From: Natronospirillum sp.
GTDB lineage: Bacteria; Pseudomonadota; Gammaproteobacteria; Pseudomonadales; Natronospirillaceae
Direction of reading: 5' to 3'
DNA length: 64,000 bases
Assembly (NCBI RefSeq): GCF_022565775.1
Contig: NZ_JAIUMC010000003.1
Coordinates: forward strand, 32,796 to 96,795
Shown here: in pieces, positions 26,434 to 35,336 of the stretch
Layout of the letters: each line of letters starts with the position of its first letter
Numbering within the stretch: the first letter of the stretch is position 1
The notes under the pieces: generated by a model
What the model saw: the letters and a program-made list of their open reading frames with translations, nothing else
Database searches by the model: none
Told to the model about the DNA's origin: nothing
Position numbers and translations under genes: made by a program

Positions 26434-27474
26434 ATGTACGCCCTATTGCGCCCGCTTTTATTCCAACTGTCTGCCGAAACCGCTCATGAACTGACTCTGG
26501 AATGGCTGGGGGCATTGCATCGGCTTCGTCTCACGGGACTGATTGCCGATGCAGTACCGGTCGACCCGGTATCCTTGTGGGGGTTGTCATTCCCCAACAG
26601 GATCGGGCTAGCGGCCGGGCTGGACAAAAATGGCGACTACATTGACGCGTTCGGAGCCCTGGGCTTCGGCCATATCGAGGTAGGTACCGTGACCCCCAGG
26701 CCGCAACCGGGAAATCCGTCTCCCCGCCTGTTCCGGCTGCCCGAAGTGCAGGCGCTGATCAACCGAATGGGATTCAACAACAAAGGGCTGGCGTACCTGG
26801 TGGCCAATCTGGAGCGGCGAAGCTTTGGTGGCGTTGTTGGCGTCAATATCGGGAAAAACTTTGATACGCCGGTAGAGGCGGCCAGCGAAGACTATCTTGC
26901 CTGTCTGGATGCGGTCTATGCACATGCCGACTACGTGACCGTAAATCTCTCATCTCCCAATACCCCCGGACTGCGCACCCTGCAGTTTGGTGATGCGCTG
27001 GAGTCATTGTTGCAGCAGTTGGTAGGCAGGCGGGATCAACTCGGTCGGCAACAGGGGCGGCATGTTGCGCTGCTGGTCAAGATCGCTCCCGACATGACGG
27101 ATGAAGAAACCAGGTCTGTAGGGAAGGCACTGCTCCAGAGCGGTATTGACGGGGCGATCGCCACCAATACCACAGTCGAGCGCAGTGTGGTAAGCGGCAT
27201 CTCAGGAGCTGAAGAGGCGGGAGGCCTAAGCGGCGCTCCTCTGCTGGCGCTGGCCAACCATACCCTGTCGGTGCTTGCTGACTCTCTGGGTGGCCGCATT
27301 CCTGTCATTGGAGTCGGTGGCGTCACCGAGGGGGAGGATGCACGGAGCAAGATCAAGGCAGGTGCCGATCTGGTGCAAATCTATTCCGGCTTGATATATC
27401 GTGGCCCTGAACTGATTAGAGAAGCTCAGGTTGCGATGCTCGGTGCCCAGCATCGGCCCGGCAATCCTGCCTGA
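26434..27474 (+). CDS. pyrD: Dihydroorotate dehydrogenase (quinone), class 2
   Basis: A 346-residue peripheral membrane flavoenzyme that oxidises dihydroorotate to orotate with quinone in pyrimidine synthesis. The N-terminal amphipathic part ([20 protein letters not shown]) is the class 2 membrane and quinone-tunnel helix. [60 protein letters not shown] with the catalytic serine region, and [11 protein letters not shown] follow in the family order. Upstream ATG 26428 is only 3 bases from the AGAAAGGAA site, so 26434 is the better start. Confidence 0.96.
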   Translation: MYALLRPLLFQLSAETAHELTLEWLGALHRLRLTGLIADAVPVDPVSLWGLSFPNRIGLAAGLDKNGDYIDAFGALGFGHIEVGTVTPRPQPGNPSPRLFRLPEVQALINRMGFNNKGLAYLVANLERRSFGGVVGVNIGKNFDTPVEAASEDYLACLDAVYAHADYVTVNLSSPNTPGLRTLQFGDALESLLQQLVGRRDQLGRQQGRHVALLVKIAPDMTDEETRSVGKALLQSGIDGAIATNTTVERSVVSGISGAEEAGGLSGAPLLALANHTLSVLADSLGGRIPVIGVGGVTEGEDARSKIKAGADLVQIYSGLIYRGPELIREAQVAMLGAQHRPGNPA

Positions 27475-27542
27475 TGTTATTGGTCTGGTGTACTCGCTGC
27501 GTTTTGTGGTTTTGCGCCAGAAGTAGAAGGAAGGGATTTTGA

Positions 27543-27566
27543 TCAGGCCGCTTGAGAGCGGCCTGA
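27543..27566. terminator. Hairpin between convergent pyrD and rmf
   Basis: TCAGGCCGCT (27543-27552) and AGCGGCCTGA (27557-27566) are exact complements around the loop TGAG. It lies 68 bases after pyrD and 16 bases after the rmf stop. No T-run follows on either strand, so it may stabilise 3' ends or act with Rho rather than as a strong intrinsic terminator. The 108 bases between the genes hold nothing else clear. Confidence 0.55.
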
Positions 27567-27582
27567 GTAAGACTCCACGGCT

Positions 27583-27810
27583 TTAGCCATCATGTATCTG
27601 ATGGTACACGACTCGGTTCACCTTATGGACCGCGCTGGCACCTTGATAACCACTCCAATTATCTTCTCTGCCTTCACGCCAGCCATTCATCCATTCCTGA
27701 TGTTCAGCGCCTTCGGCCTTGGGACAGAGGGTCTTCGAGCGCCCCTCCAGTCCGGCAAGGTATCCACGCTGATAGGCTCGTTCCATCGGGTTCCGTTTCT
27801 GTCGCTTCAT
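27583..27810 (-). CDS. rmf: Ribosome modulation factor
   Basis: A 75-residue basic protein that dimerises 70S ribosomes to inactive 100S particles in stationary phase or stress. It starts MKRQKRNPMERAYQRGYLAGLEG, followed by RSKTLCP and WMNGWREGREDNW, the full RMF pattern. A C-terminal extension of about 20 residues (SGYQGASAVHKVNRV...) is of the pseudomonad type and absent from E. coli RMF (55 residues). The start ATG 27810 has GAGG eight bases upstream; a longer frame beginning 16 codons earlier is not family-like. It is convergent with pyrD. Confidence 0.95.
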   Translation of the reverse strand: MKRQKRNPMERAYQRGYLAGLEGRSKTLCPKAEGAEHQEWMNGWREGREDNWSGYQGASAVHKVNRVVYHQIHDG

Positions 27811-27895
27811 AGGGTCGACCTCTTCACTTTTCGAAAACAGGTTGGGTGACTGATGCACATTAGAGTCATTGCTGTCAGTCGGAACATGACTTTCC

Positions 27896-27945
27896 TGTAT
27901 ACTCCTCCTGCTTCCTTACACAATGGACTGTACCCTGAGGTACAG
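27896..27945 (-). promoter_or_regulatory. Candidate rmf promoter with adjacent dyad
   Basis: On the minus strand TTGTGT (27923-27918) and TATACA (27901-27896) are 16 bases apart, each a partial match to sigma-70 elements. Directly upstream, CTGTACC (27928-27934) and GGTACAG (27939-27945) form an exact dyad around CTGA. It is centred about 47 bases before the expected start, a position suited to an activator. The regulator is unknown. Confidence 0.4.
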
Positions 27946-28133
27946 CTATGTTGATGGCAGGTCAGCCGGAACGGCAGGCTGCCTGGTCGGCCAGATTCAA
28001 TGACCGACGCATCAATAATCAACCGAGTGGCTCCGGCTGTCGAGAAACGAATTGTTATAAGCACATGGCCTGTTATTTTAAGCAGTGATGACTGTAAGAC
28101 GAATCCTGTGCATGCGGGCCTCGCAGTTGATCG

Positions 28134-28161
28134 TTGCCTCAGGTTCGCCGACATTTATATA
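28134..28161 (+). promoter_or_regulatory. Candidate rlmKL promoter
   Basis: TTGCCT (28134-28139) and TATATA (28156-28161) with a 16-base spacer, each 4/6 of consensus. The predicted leader is about 28 bases, very rich in A and T. Confidence 0.35.
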
Positions 28162-28195
28162 ACCTTTAGTAATAAAAAAATTATTTTGATTTCAA

Positions 28196-30373
28196 ATGAG
28201 TCTAAAATTGAATAGTTTCGACTGGTTTCTGGCCTGCCCGCGCTATATCGAACCACTGTTGGCAGATGAATTGACCGTTCTAGGAGCGGAGGCAGTTCGC
28301 GTCGGTCACGCCGGCGTTCAGGTCAGTGGTGACCTTGCCTTCGCCTATAGAGCCATCCTCTGGAGCCGGTTGGCCAGTCGGGTGACCTTGCAACTGACCT
28401 CCGGGTCGCTCGGCACCTCGACCCGCACCGAGCGCCGCACGCCGGAACAGGAAATGGCGGCCTTGGGCGCGCTGCTGGCGGAGGTGAACTGGACTGACCA
28501 CATGTCGGCTTCCGGCACTCTGCGTGTCCGGTTCAGCGGACGCACAGATGCCTTTCGCAACACGCTGTTCGGGGCACAATGGGTCAAGGACCAGATCGTT
28601 GACTATTTCCAGCGCCACCAGGGGGCTCGGCCGTCAGTCAGCGAGGATCCGGACCTGACCATTGTGGTCAATCTGCACAAGGGCCAGGCAACCATCGGTA
28701 TTGAGCTCAACAGTCGCAGCCTTCATGCGCGGGATTATCGTTCACCTGAGGCATCGGCACCCTTGCGTGAATCACTGGCGGCGGCGGTATTGTGGCGCGC
28801 AGGTTGGCCGAGAAAGCTGGCAGAAGCCACGACAGAGTCGCCTTGTGCCTGTGTCGATCCGATGTGTGGTTCGGGAACCATTTTGATAGAAGCCGCCCTG
28901 ATGGCCTATGACTGGGCGCCCGGCCTGGTGCGCAAGGACAGCCTCAATCTCGCCTGGCCCGGCCATGATCTGGATCTGTGGGAGGCGCTTTTTGCTGACG
29001 CACGAGAGCGTCAGAGCAAGGGTGTATTGGAAGCCCCGCGTTTTGTGTTCTGGGGCAATGATGCCACCGAAGTAGTGTACTCACAGGCCCGGGAAGCCTG
29101 GCGCCAACTGGGGCTTCCTGATGCCCGCTGGACGCAGGCAAGAATTGACCAGATGCCTGCTTTTCCGGAAATTGACCAAGGGCTGATTACCGTCAATCCG
29201 CCCTATGGACAGCGGCTTTCCGACCCGTCTGAAGTGGAAGATCTGTATCGGGAATTGGGTGCCTGGATGCGCAGTGCACCGGATAATTGGCAGGGTGCTG
29301 TTTTGTTGCCGGATGAGCGGGATATCCGCACTACAGGCCTGTTCTTCAACAAGAAACATGCCTTGTTGAATGGCCAGTTGCTCTGTCACCTGTACCGGTT
29401 TGATCGACTGCAGGCGCGTGAAGTATTCAGGCCGGTTGCCGTTCCGGACCTGACCAACCGCCTGCGCAAAAACCTACGTCGACTGAAATCCTTCGTGCGC
29501 CAGGAACTGACCAACGCCTATCGTGTCTATGATGCAGACCTGCCGGAGTATGCAGTTGCCATAGACCGCTACGGCGATTGGCTCCATATTCAGGAGTATG
29601 CACCACCGGCCACCATAGAGCCTGCAGTCGCCGCACGCCGGCTCGAGGAAGCGGTAGCCACGGCCAGTGAGACACTGGCTGTGCCGCCGGAGCGCATTGC
29701 GGTCAAACAGCGCCGCCAGCAGAAAGGTCGCAATCAATACAGCCGACTCGACGAGAGCGGTCACCAGATGCTGGTGTTCGAGCATGGGGCAAAGGTGGAA
29801 GTCAACATGCTGGACTATCTGGATACCGGGCTGTTTCTTGACCACCGCCCGGCTCGTTTCTGGTTGCAACAGCAGGCCCGTGGCAAGCGTGTGCTCAATC
29901 TCTTCTGCTACACCGGCGTCGCCAGCGTGCACGCGGCGCTGGGCGGAGCAAAGTGCGTGGACAGTGTTGATCTGTCTCCAACCTATCTGGCCTGGGCGCA
30001 ACGAAACTTTCAGCACAATGCGATCGAAGAGAGTCGGCATGGATTTTACCGGGCCGATGTCATGGCCTGGCTGGCTGACACCAACAAGCGCTGGGACCTG
30101 ATTTTTCTTGACCCACCCACATTCAGCAATTCCTCGCGTCTCGACCGGGATTTCGATATCCAGCGAGATCACGAGGCTTTGCTCGAGCTGGCCATGAGCC
30201 GCCTCAATCCAAAGGGTGTGCTGTTGTTTTCCAATAATTTCCGGCGATTTCGACTCGCGCCACAGTTGAGCGAGCGCTACCGGATAACGGATTGGCATCG
30301 TGAATCTCTGCCCACTGACTTTCAGCGCAACCCCAGGATCCATCAATGCTGGTTGATCAGGCATGTCACCTAG
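28196..30373 (+). CDS. rlmL: Bifunctional 23S rRNA methyltransferase RlmK/RlmL
   Basis: A 725-residue fusion that makes m2G2445 and m7G2069 in 23S rRNA. The N-terminal THUMP region (about 45-165) recognises RNA. The first Rossmann methyltransferase has DPMCGSGTILIEAAL at about residues 219-233 and NPPYGQRL near 333, the RlmL catalytic motif. The second methyltransferase has NLFCYTGVASVHAALGGA at about 567-584 and DPPTFSNS near 637, the RlmK part. Length agrees with E. coli (702). There is no Shine-Dalgarno sequence before ATG 28196, only an A/T-rich stretch, which is unusual in this window. Confidence 0.95.
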   Translation: MSLKLNSFDWFLACPRYIEPLLADELTVLGAEAVRVGHAGVQVSGDLAFAYRAILWSRLASRVTLQLTSGSLGTSTRTERRTPEQEMAALGALLAEVNWTDHMSASGTLRVRFSGRTDAFRNTLFGAQWVKDQIVDYFQRHQGARPSVSEDPDLTIVVNLHKGQATIGIELNSRSLHARDYRSPEASAPLRESLAAAVLWRAGWPRKLAEATTESPCACVDPMCGSGTILIEAALMAYDWAPGLVRKDSLNLAWPGHDLDLWEALFADARERQSKGVLEAPRFVFWGNDATEVVYSQAREAWRQLGLPDARWTQARIDQMPAFPEIDQGLITVNPPYGQRLSDPSEVEDLYRELGAWMRSAPDNWQGAVLLPDERDIRTTGLFFNKKHALLNGQLLCHLYRFDRLQAREVFRPVAVPDLTNRLRKNLRRLKSFVRQELTNAYRVYDADLPEYAVAIDRYGDWLHIQEYAPPATIEPAVAARRLEEAVATASETLAVPPERIAVKQRRQQKGRNQYSRLDESGHQMLVFEHGAKVEVNMLDYLDTGLFLDHRPARFWLQQQARGKRVLNLFCYTGVASVHAALGGAKCVDSVDLSPTYLAWAQRNFQHNAIEESRHGFYRADVMAWLADTNKRWDLIFLDPPTFSNSSRLDRDFDIQRDHEALLELAMSRLNPKGVLLFSNNFRRFRLAPQLSERYRITDWHRESLPTDFQRNPRIHQCWLIRHVT

Positions 30374-30465
30374 TAGACAGAGCAGGTGGTGCCTTCTAAA
30401 CTGATTGAAGGTCTGATGCGGGTTCACCCCTGTCGCAACGCATTTTGCAGCGACCCTCAGAGAGC

Positions 30466-30498
30466 ATGGCGATCAACAATATGACAGAGTCCAGATGA
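30466..30498 (+). other. Ten-codon upstream frame overlapping the next start
   Basis: ATG 30466 opens a frame of ten codons (MAINNMTESR) that stops at TGA 30496-30498, overlapping the ATG (30495) of the GGDEF-EAL gene as ATGA. The last part comes from an 11-base tandem repeat: ATGACAGAGTC occurs at 30481-30491 and again at 30495-30505. The real gene has only a weak ribosome site of its own, so coupled translation is possible. Whether the short frame is translated is unknown. Confidence 0.4.
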
Positions 30499-33254
30499 CA
30501 GAGTCGATGCCCAAGGCTCCGCGCCCCAAGTGGGAACTGCGCTTTACGACCCGCATTGGTCTGTTGTTTGGGGCCTTGAGTTTGCTGGCGCTGGGGGCGA
30601 CTATGGCCTGGTCGCTGCGCACCGCCCAGGTCGGGCTTGATGCGGAGATAGAAAACAGCCTGCAGCAACACCATCGGTCACTCGAGAGTCTGCTCGAAAC
30701 CCGCCTGAATCTGCTGGATGTTTATCTGCAAAGCGCCTCTGCCAATCGCATATTCGCCGACCTGGTCGAAACGGAGCAGATGGACTTCGAGCAGTTTGCG
30801 TCGGAGTTGGCGTTCCTGTTTCAGGACTCTGCGATGGGCGCCCAACTGGATATCATGTTCCTGCTGGACCTGCAGAACCGTTTGATGATTGATGCCGGCC
30901 TGCCGCTTTACAACATTGCTCCGTTTCTTCAGGAACTGCGCTCGCCCATCGCCTACACCAACCATTGGCGCGTCGCCGAAACCCCAGAGCTGACCATGCT
31001 GGTGCGAGCCGTACCTATTTTTGATCCGGCCACTATACGTCTGCGCGGGTATCTTTTCGTCGGATTGGCGCTGGGCGAAAATCGATCTTTCATCAACTTC
31101 CTGGCCGATCGATCGGACGTCAATCAATTGAGCTTCGATCTGGGTGAATCAGCGATCAATTCCTTCGGTAACGGGCTCTTGCCCGAAGGCCGATTAAGTG
31201 ACCTTCAGGGCGGCGAAGTGGTGCATGCCAATGGTCACTATTTCATGCGCAGCCCACTGGTCATAGACGAACTGGATGACACCATCTGGGTAACGGTCGG
31301 GCTGGCGGAAAACCGGTTTACCTCCCTGTTCGACAACTATTGGCGCATATTCCTGCTGTTGTCCGGTGGCTTCCTTTTGCTGCTGTTTCTGGCTGCCATG
31401 TTGCTGAACCTGAATCATTCCAAGGCCATCAACAACCTTATGCGGTTTATTCATGCCATTCAGACCGGTCGGCGGGATGCCCGGTACGAGCCAGGCGGCG
31501 TCTTTGAATACAACCAGGTCGGTTTCGCCATGCAGGACATGGTCGAAGACCTGAATATTGCGGCGACCGTGTTTGAATCCGCCGATGGCATGGTCGTGAC
31601 GGATGCCAGCCAGACAATCCTGCGCGTCAATCATGCCTTTCTGGAGATGACCGGTTATCAGCCGGAGGGGGTGATCGGACAACCTCTGTCGATGATCGAG
31701 CTCTATGATCAGGACAACAGTCTGCAGGATGAAATTGCGCATGAACTCGCGAGCGAATACTCCTGGCAGGGTGAAGTATGGAGTCGGCGCCGCAACGGCG
31801 AGCCTTTCCCCTTGTGGGCGACGGTAACGGCGGTCATGTCCAGCAGTGGTCACACGATCACCAATTATGTGGCTACCATGATCGATATTTCAGAGAGCCG
31901 GGAGGCAGAACGCCGGATAGAGCAGTTGGCCTTTTATGATCAGTTGACGGGGCTACCCAACCGGCAACTGCTGCGCGAAAGACTTGAGCAGGCTATGCTG
32001 GGCAGTGCAGAAAGCGAGCAATATGGCGCCCTGATTTACATTGATCTGGACGACTTCAAAACGGTCAATGACACGCGGGGTCATGAACTGGGCGACCAGT
32101 TGCTGAAGGATATCAGCTCTCGCCTCAGTGAGTGTGTCAAGCGCAATGATACGGTGTCGCGCATTGGTGGAGATGAGTTCTGCCTGATTCTGGAAGATCT
32201 TGGCAGCAGTGACACGGCTGCACTGCAGCAGGCGGAATGGATCGTCAACCTGATACTCAAAGCAATCAACCGGCCTCTGAGTATCGAGGGCATCGAGCAC
32301 TTTGTGCATGCGAGCCTGGGCATCACCCTGTTTCAGGGGGATACCATACCCCTGGATGACCTCCTGCAGCAGGCCGAACTGGCCATGTACCAGGCCAAGC
32401 AGGAAGCACGCAATGGCCGTCGCTTTTTCAACCCGCGCATGCAGGCTCGAGTGCTGGAATACGTGGCGTTGGCCAGTGATATGCGCAAAGGCCTCGACAG
32501 TGGTGAGTTCGTTCCCTTCTACCAGCCCCAGGTCGATGGTGAAGGCAAGGTGGTCGGGTTTGAGCTGCTGATTCGCTGGCACCACAGTCGCAAGGGCGTA
32601 ATAACGCCGGCCGACTTTATTCCGGTTGCGGAAGAGAACGGACTGATCATTCAACTGGGCAACCAGGTTCTGGACATGGCCGGCGCCCAGTTGGCCAAGT
32701 GGGCCAGAAGTCCGGAGCTCAGTGCACTGAGCCTGGCCGTGAACATCAGTGCGCGACAACTGCACCAACCCGATTTTGTCGAAGAAGTCAGTCGCGTACT
32801 GCGGCGTTACCAGATCAATGCCAGCCTGTTGAAGCTTGAGCTTACAGAAAGCATGCTGCTGGAGGATGTGGACGAAAGCATCCACAAGATGAGACGGCTG
32901 AGATCTTTGGGTGTGCGCTTTTCGCTGGACGATTTCGGTACCGGCTATTCGTCACTCAGTTATCTCAAAAGGCTGCCGCTGGACCAGTTGAAGATTGACA
33001 AGTCTTTTGTGCGGGATCTGCTCACCGATCCGTACGATGCGGATATTGCCCGTACCATTGTTTCCCTGGCACGTGGTCTCGGGCTGGAAGTGATTGCCGA
33101 AGGCGTGGAAACACGCGAACAGCGGGACTGCCTGGCAGGGTATGGCTGCGAAGCTTACCAGGGTTATTTCTTTGGGCGTCCGGTGCCGATAGAGGACCTG
33201 GATGCCAACAACCTGGTCATTGATTCACGGGGTCAGGGTCAGTCCGGTTCCTGA
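30495..33254 (+). CDS. Membrane GGDEF-EAL protein with PAS domain
   Basis: A 919-residue cyclic-di-GMP enzyme. A membrane helix at about residues 22-44 and another at about 288-312 enclose a periplasmic sensor of about 240 residues. Then come a HAMP-like linker, a PAS domain (about 355-475, AATVFESADGMVVTDASQTILRVN), GGDEF (about 485-645, intact RIGGDEF near 558) and EAL (about 660-905). The EAL motif reads ELL, but the metal and catalytic residues are present (NISARQL, ELTES, LDDFGTGYSSL, IDKSFV, EGVET). Both synthesis and degradation are therefore possible, with the PAS or periplasmic part deciding. The 3' end overlaps the convergent YihY gene by 16 bases. Confidence 0.93.
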   Translation: MTESMPKAPRPKWELRFTTRIGLLFGALSLLALGATMAWSLRTAQVGLDAEIENSLQQHHRSLESLLETRLNLLDVYLQSASANRIFADLVETEQMDFEQFASELAFLFQDSAMGAQLDIMFLLDLQNRLMIDAGLPLYNIAPFLQELRSPIAYTNHWRVAETPELTMLVRAVPIFDPATIRLRGYLFVGLALGENRSFINFLADRSDVNQLSFDLGESAINSFGNGLLPEGRLSDLQGGEVVHANGHYFMRSPLVIDELDDTIWVTVGLAENRFTSLFDNYWRIFLLLSGGFLLLLFLAAMLLNLNHSKAINNLMRFIHAIQTGRRDARYEPGGVFEYNQVGFAMQDMVEDLNIAATVFESADGMVVTDASQTILRVNHAFLEMTGYQPEGVIGQPLSMIELYDQDNSLQDEIAHELASEYSWQGEVWSRRRNGEPFPLWATVTAVMSSSGHTITNYVATMIDISESREAERRIEQLAFYDQLTGLPNRQLLRERLEQAMLGSAESEQYGALIYIDLDDFKTVNDTRGHELGDQLLKDISSRLSECVKRNDTVSRIGGDEFCLILEDLGSSDTAALQQAEWIVNLILKAINRPLSIEGIEHFVHASLGITLFQGDTIPLDDLLQQAELAMYQAKQEARNGRRFFNPRMQARVLEYVALASDMRKGLDSGEFVPFYQPQVDGEGKVVGFELLIRWHHSRKGVITPADFIPVAEENGLIIQLGNQVLDMAGAQLAKWARSPELSALSLAVNISARQLHQPDFVEEVSRVLRRYQINASLLKLELTESMLLEDVDESIHKMRRLRSLGVRFSLDDFGTGYSSLSYLKRLPLDQLKIDKSFVRDLLTDPYDADIARTIVSLARGLGLEVIAEGVETREQRDCLAGYGCEAYQGYFFGRPVPIEDLDANNLVIDSRGQGQSGS

Positions 33255-34141
33255 TGCCAAGGCACTCCGGCACGGTCACTGCGTTCCAGTTCGGCAATGA
33301 CCTGAGCTCCCAGCAATAGAATGACTGCAGCTATTTCAAGGCTGAGCAGGATGATAATCAGCGCGGTCACGGAGCCGTAGATCACGCTGACAAATGAAAT
33401 CTGGGTGAAATAGAAGACCAGTGTCATGCGCACGGCCTCCCAGAGCAAGGCGGCAACCACTCCGCCAATCAACGCCCGTCGCCAGGCGACCTTGATTTCC
33501 GGCAGCACCTTGTAGATGGCACTGAACAACAGTGCCATACCCACCGCACTGACTAGATTGACGAAGCCGTCCGTTGCCTGGGCCAGCGGCAGTTCCACAT
33601 TCAGCCAGGTCTGTACCTGATCTGCCAGAGTATTGAGCAGAGTAAACATCATGGTCAGTGCCATCAGACCGGCTCCGGCCAGCAGGATGAAGGCATAGGG
33701 CAGGGCGACGGATACCCAGAAGCTTCTGCGCTGATGCTGGGCTCGCGGTGCATCAAAAATGACGGAAATCGCGCTTTCCAGCATGCGAAAGGCGAAGGTG
33801 CTGAAAAACATCAGCAACAGGAAGCCGAAGATGCCGATCAGTTCCCGGGCATCGACGAATGCCCTGACGGCATCCAGAATCAACTCGGAGTGAGCTGGGG
33901 CGACATGACGTGTTTGGGTTCGCAGCACTGCAAACAGTTCACGCTCCGGCAAGAGCTGGGTAATCATGACAGCCATCAGACCCAGCATGGGTATTATCGA
34001 CAAGAGCACATTGTAGCCAACCCCACCCGCCAACAGCAGGCCGTGATTGTTCAGAAAATTGCGCAGTACCCGCCAACTGAAGCGGAATATCCGCAGCAGA
34101 ATGGCTACAACCGAGATGGGCAGCAAAGGCGGCAACTTCAT
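33239..34141 (-). CDS. YihY/BrkB family inner-membrane protein
   Basis: A 300-residue protein with about six membrane segments. The early segment LAGGVGYNVLLSIIPMLGLM matches the A..Y....S..P conserved core of the YihY (former 'ribonuclease BN') family, and GVVAALLWEAVRMTLVFYFTQISFVSVIYGSVTALIIILL is the conserved C-terminal part with the YGS motif. It is not a nuclease, and its transport or envelope role is unknown. It starts 34 bases after the DUF418 stop on the same strand, so it may belong to ppsR-trmA-DUF418-yihY. Confidence 0.9.
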   Translation of the reverse strand: MKLPPLLPISVVAILLRIFRFSWRVLRNFLNNHGLLLAGGVGYNVLLSIIPMLGLMAVMITQLLPERELFAVLRTQTRHVAPAHSELILDAVRAFVDARELIGIFGFLLLMFFSTFAFRMLESAISVIFDAPRAQHQRRSFWVSVALPYAFILLAGAGLMALTMMFTLLNTLADQVQTWLNVELPLAQATDGFVNLVSAVGMALLFSAIYKVLPEIKVAWRRALIGGVVAALLWEAVRMTLVFYFTQISFVSVIYGSVTALIIILLSLEIAAVILLLGAQVIAELERSDRAGVPWHQEPD

Positions 34142-34174
34142 TCGGATTGGATTCCAGTCAGCCGTGCATAATGG

Positions 34175-35329
34175 TCAGGGATAGGCGATGCGGCGCCACA
34201 ACCGCTCCAGCGGACCGGCACCCAAATGACGCTCCCAGCAGGGGCAGAGCCACAATAGCAGCAGTATAGTCAGGCCGGCACACAATAACAGTTGCAACGC
34301 GTTGAATTGTCCGAAAAAACCGAGACCGTTGCCATAGAAAAGCAGAGCGGCGATCAGTGATTGCAGAATATAGACACTGAGTGCCAATCTGCCGGTTGCA
34401 GCCAGATGCCGGCCAATCCCGGATACATCATGGTGATGTGACCAGAGCAACAGGCCACCTCCATAGGCGACACTCATACCCAGACTGCCCCAGTATTGGC
34501 TGTGGAAAGCCCACAGCAAGTCACCACCGGCAAGCCGAATGCCGAGTGATACCGTCATCAGCAGGGCCCCTGTTATCAAGGCTCCCAGCAAGTACCAGCG
34601 GATAATCGCAGAATGAATCCACTGACCGGACAGGAATTGCGGCAGGCGCTGCAGTCCCATACCGGCCAGGATCAGTCCTAGGGCATGCCAAAGCGTGGCC
34701 GAGATCATCGTGCTGGTCTGAAGCGTCAGGGCGGTCGCTGCCCTGTGGGACATCTGTTCCCGCCAGCCACCCCGATACTGCTGTATCTCGGCGAATATTT
34801 GTTCCATAGAAGGTGCACTCAGGTTGTCCGCGAGATCTGGCGCGAGCCCACCCAGTTGCCACAGCACCAGCAATAGGGAAGGTACCGCGTAGATCACCAA
34901 CCCGGCTTGAATAAGCGCGCCAGGGCCAAGGGTGCGCACGGTCCAGGCCAACAGTCCGGCCAGTGAGTAGACAAAGAGGATGTCTCCCCACCAGATCAGG
35001 TAGGCATGCAGCAGGCCGATAGAAGCCAGGGTCAGCATGCGTCTGACATGAAGAGGCCCGGGGTCATGCCCTCTGGCGGACTGGCGCTGAGCGAACAGGC
35101 CTATACCGACACCGAACATCAGGGCCAGCAGGTTGATGAATTTCTGCTCAAACAGCAGGTGCATCAGGCTCCAGGCCAAGACATCAGCAGTGGACAGCAA
35201 AAAGCCACTGGCTATTGGGTCGGACAGGGCCGTCTTGGGCCAGCCGAAGAGGAAAATATTGACAGGGAAAATGCCCAGAACAGCCAGGCCGCGCAGTTGG
35301 TCGAGATGCGTTTGGCGCTGATTGCCCAT
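34175..35329 (-). CDS. DUF418 family membrane protein
   Basis: A 384-residue polytopic protein. The start LDQLRGLAVLGIFPVNIFLFGWP is the DUF418 N-terminal signature (acyltransferase-3-like: D-x-L-R-G), followed by FINLLALMFGVGIGLFAQR, MLTLASIGLLHAYLIWWGDIL and the C-terminal TGRLALSVYILQSLIAALLFYG. About ten membrane helices are predicted. The function is unknown; the resemblance to membrane acyltransferases is remote. ATG 35329 lies 7 bases after the trmA stop, and a longer in-frame extension to 35650 would overlap trmA and is not family-like. Confidence 0.87.
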   Translation of the reverse strand: MGNQRQTHLDQLRGLAVLGIFPVNIFLFGWPKTALSDPIASGFLLSTADVLAWSLMHLLFEQKFINLLALMFGVGIGLFAQRQSARGHDPGPLHVRRMLTLASIGLLHAYLIWWGDILFVYSLAGLLAWTVRTLGPGALIQAGLVIYAVPSLLLVLWQLGGLAPDLADNLSAPSMEQIFAEIQQYRGGWREQMSHRAATALTLQTSTMISATLWHALGLILAGMGLQRLPQFLSGQWIHSAIIRWYLLGALITGALLMTVSLGIRLAGGDLLWAFHSQYWGSLGMSVAYGGGLLLWSHHHDVSGIGRHLAATGRLALSVYILQSLIAALLFYGNGLGFFGQFNALQLLLCAGLTILLLLWLCPCWERHLGAGPLERLWRRIAYP

Positions 35330-35336
35330 TGCCTGT

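Larger units (their letters stand above)
27811..28195. promoter_or_regulatory. Divergent rmf-rlmKL intergenic region
   Basis: These 385 bases hold no gene I can support. The rmf leader and promoter occupy about 27811-27923, an 18-bp dyad lies at 27928-27945, and the rlmKL promoter and an AT-rich leader occupy 28134-28195. The middle part (about 27950-28130) shows nothing I recognise. Frames there lack family-like residues and ribosome sites. Confidence 0.5.

Noticed and set aside
27928..27945. LexA (SOS) box before rmf
   Set aside because: The dyad reads CTGT-N10-ACAG, while LexA sites of gammaproteobacteria need CTGT-N8-ACAG. The two extra bases exclude it.
27990..28215. Small open frame of 71 codons in the rmf-rlmKL gap
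   Set aside because: It has no ribosome site, no recognisable residues, an A/T-rich lysine/isoleucine end and overlaps the promoter and start of rlmKL.
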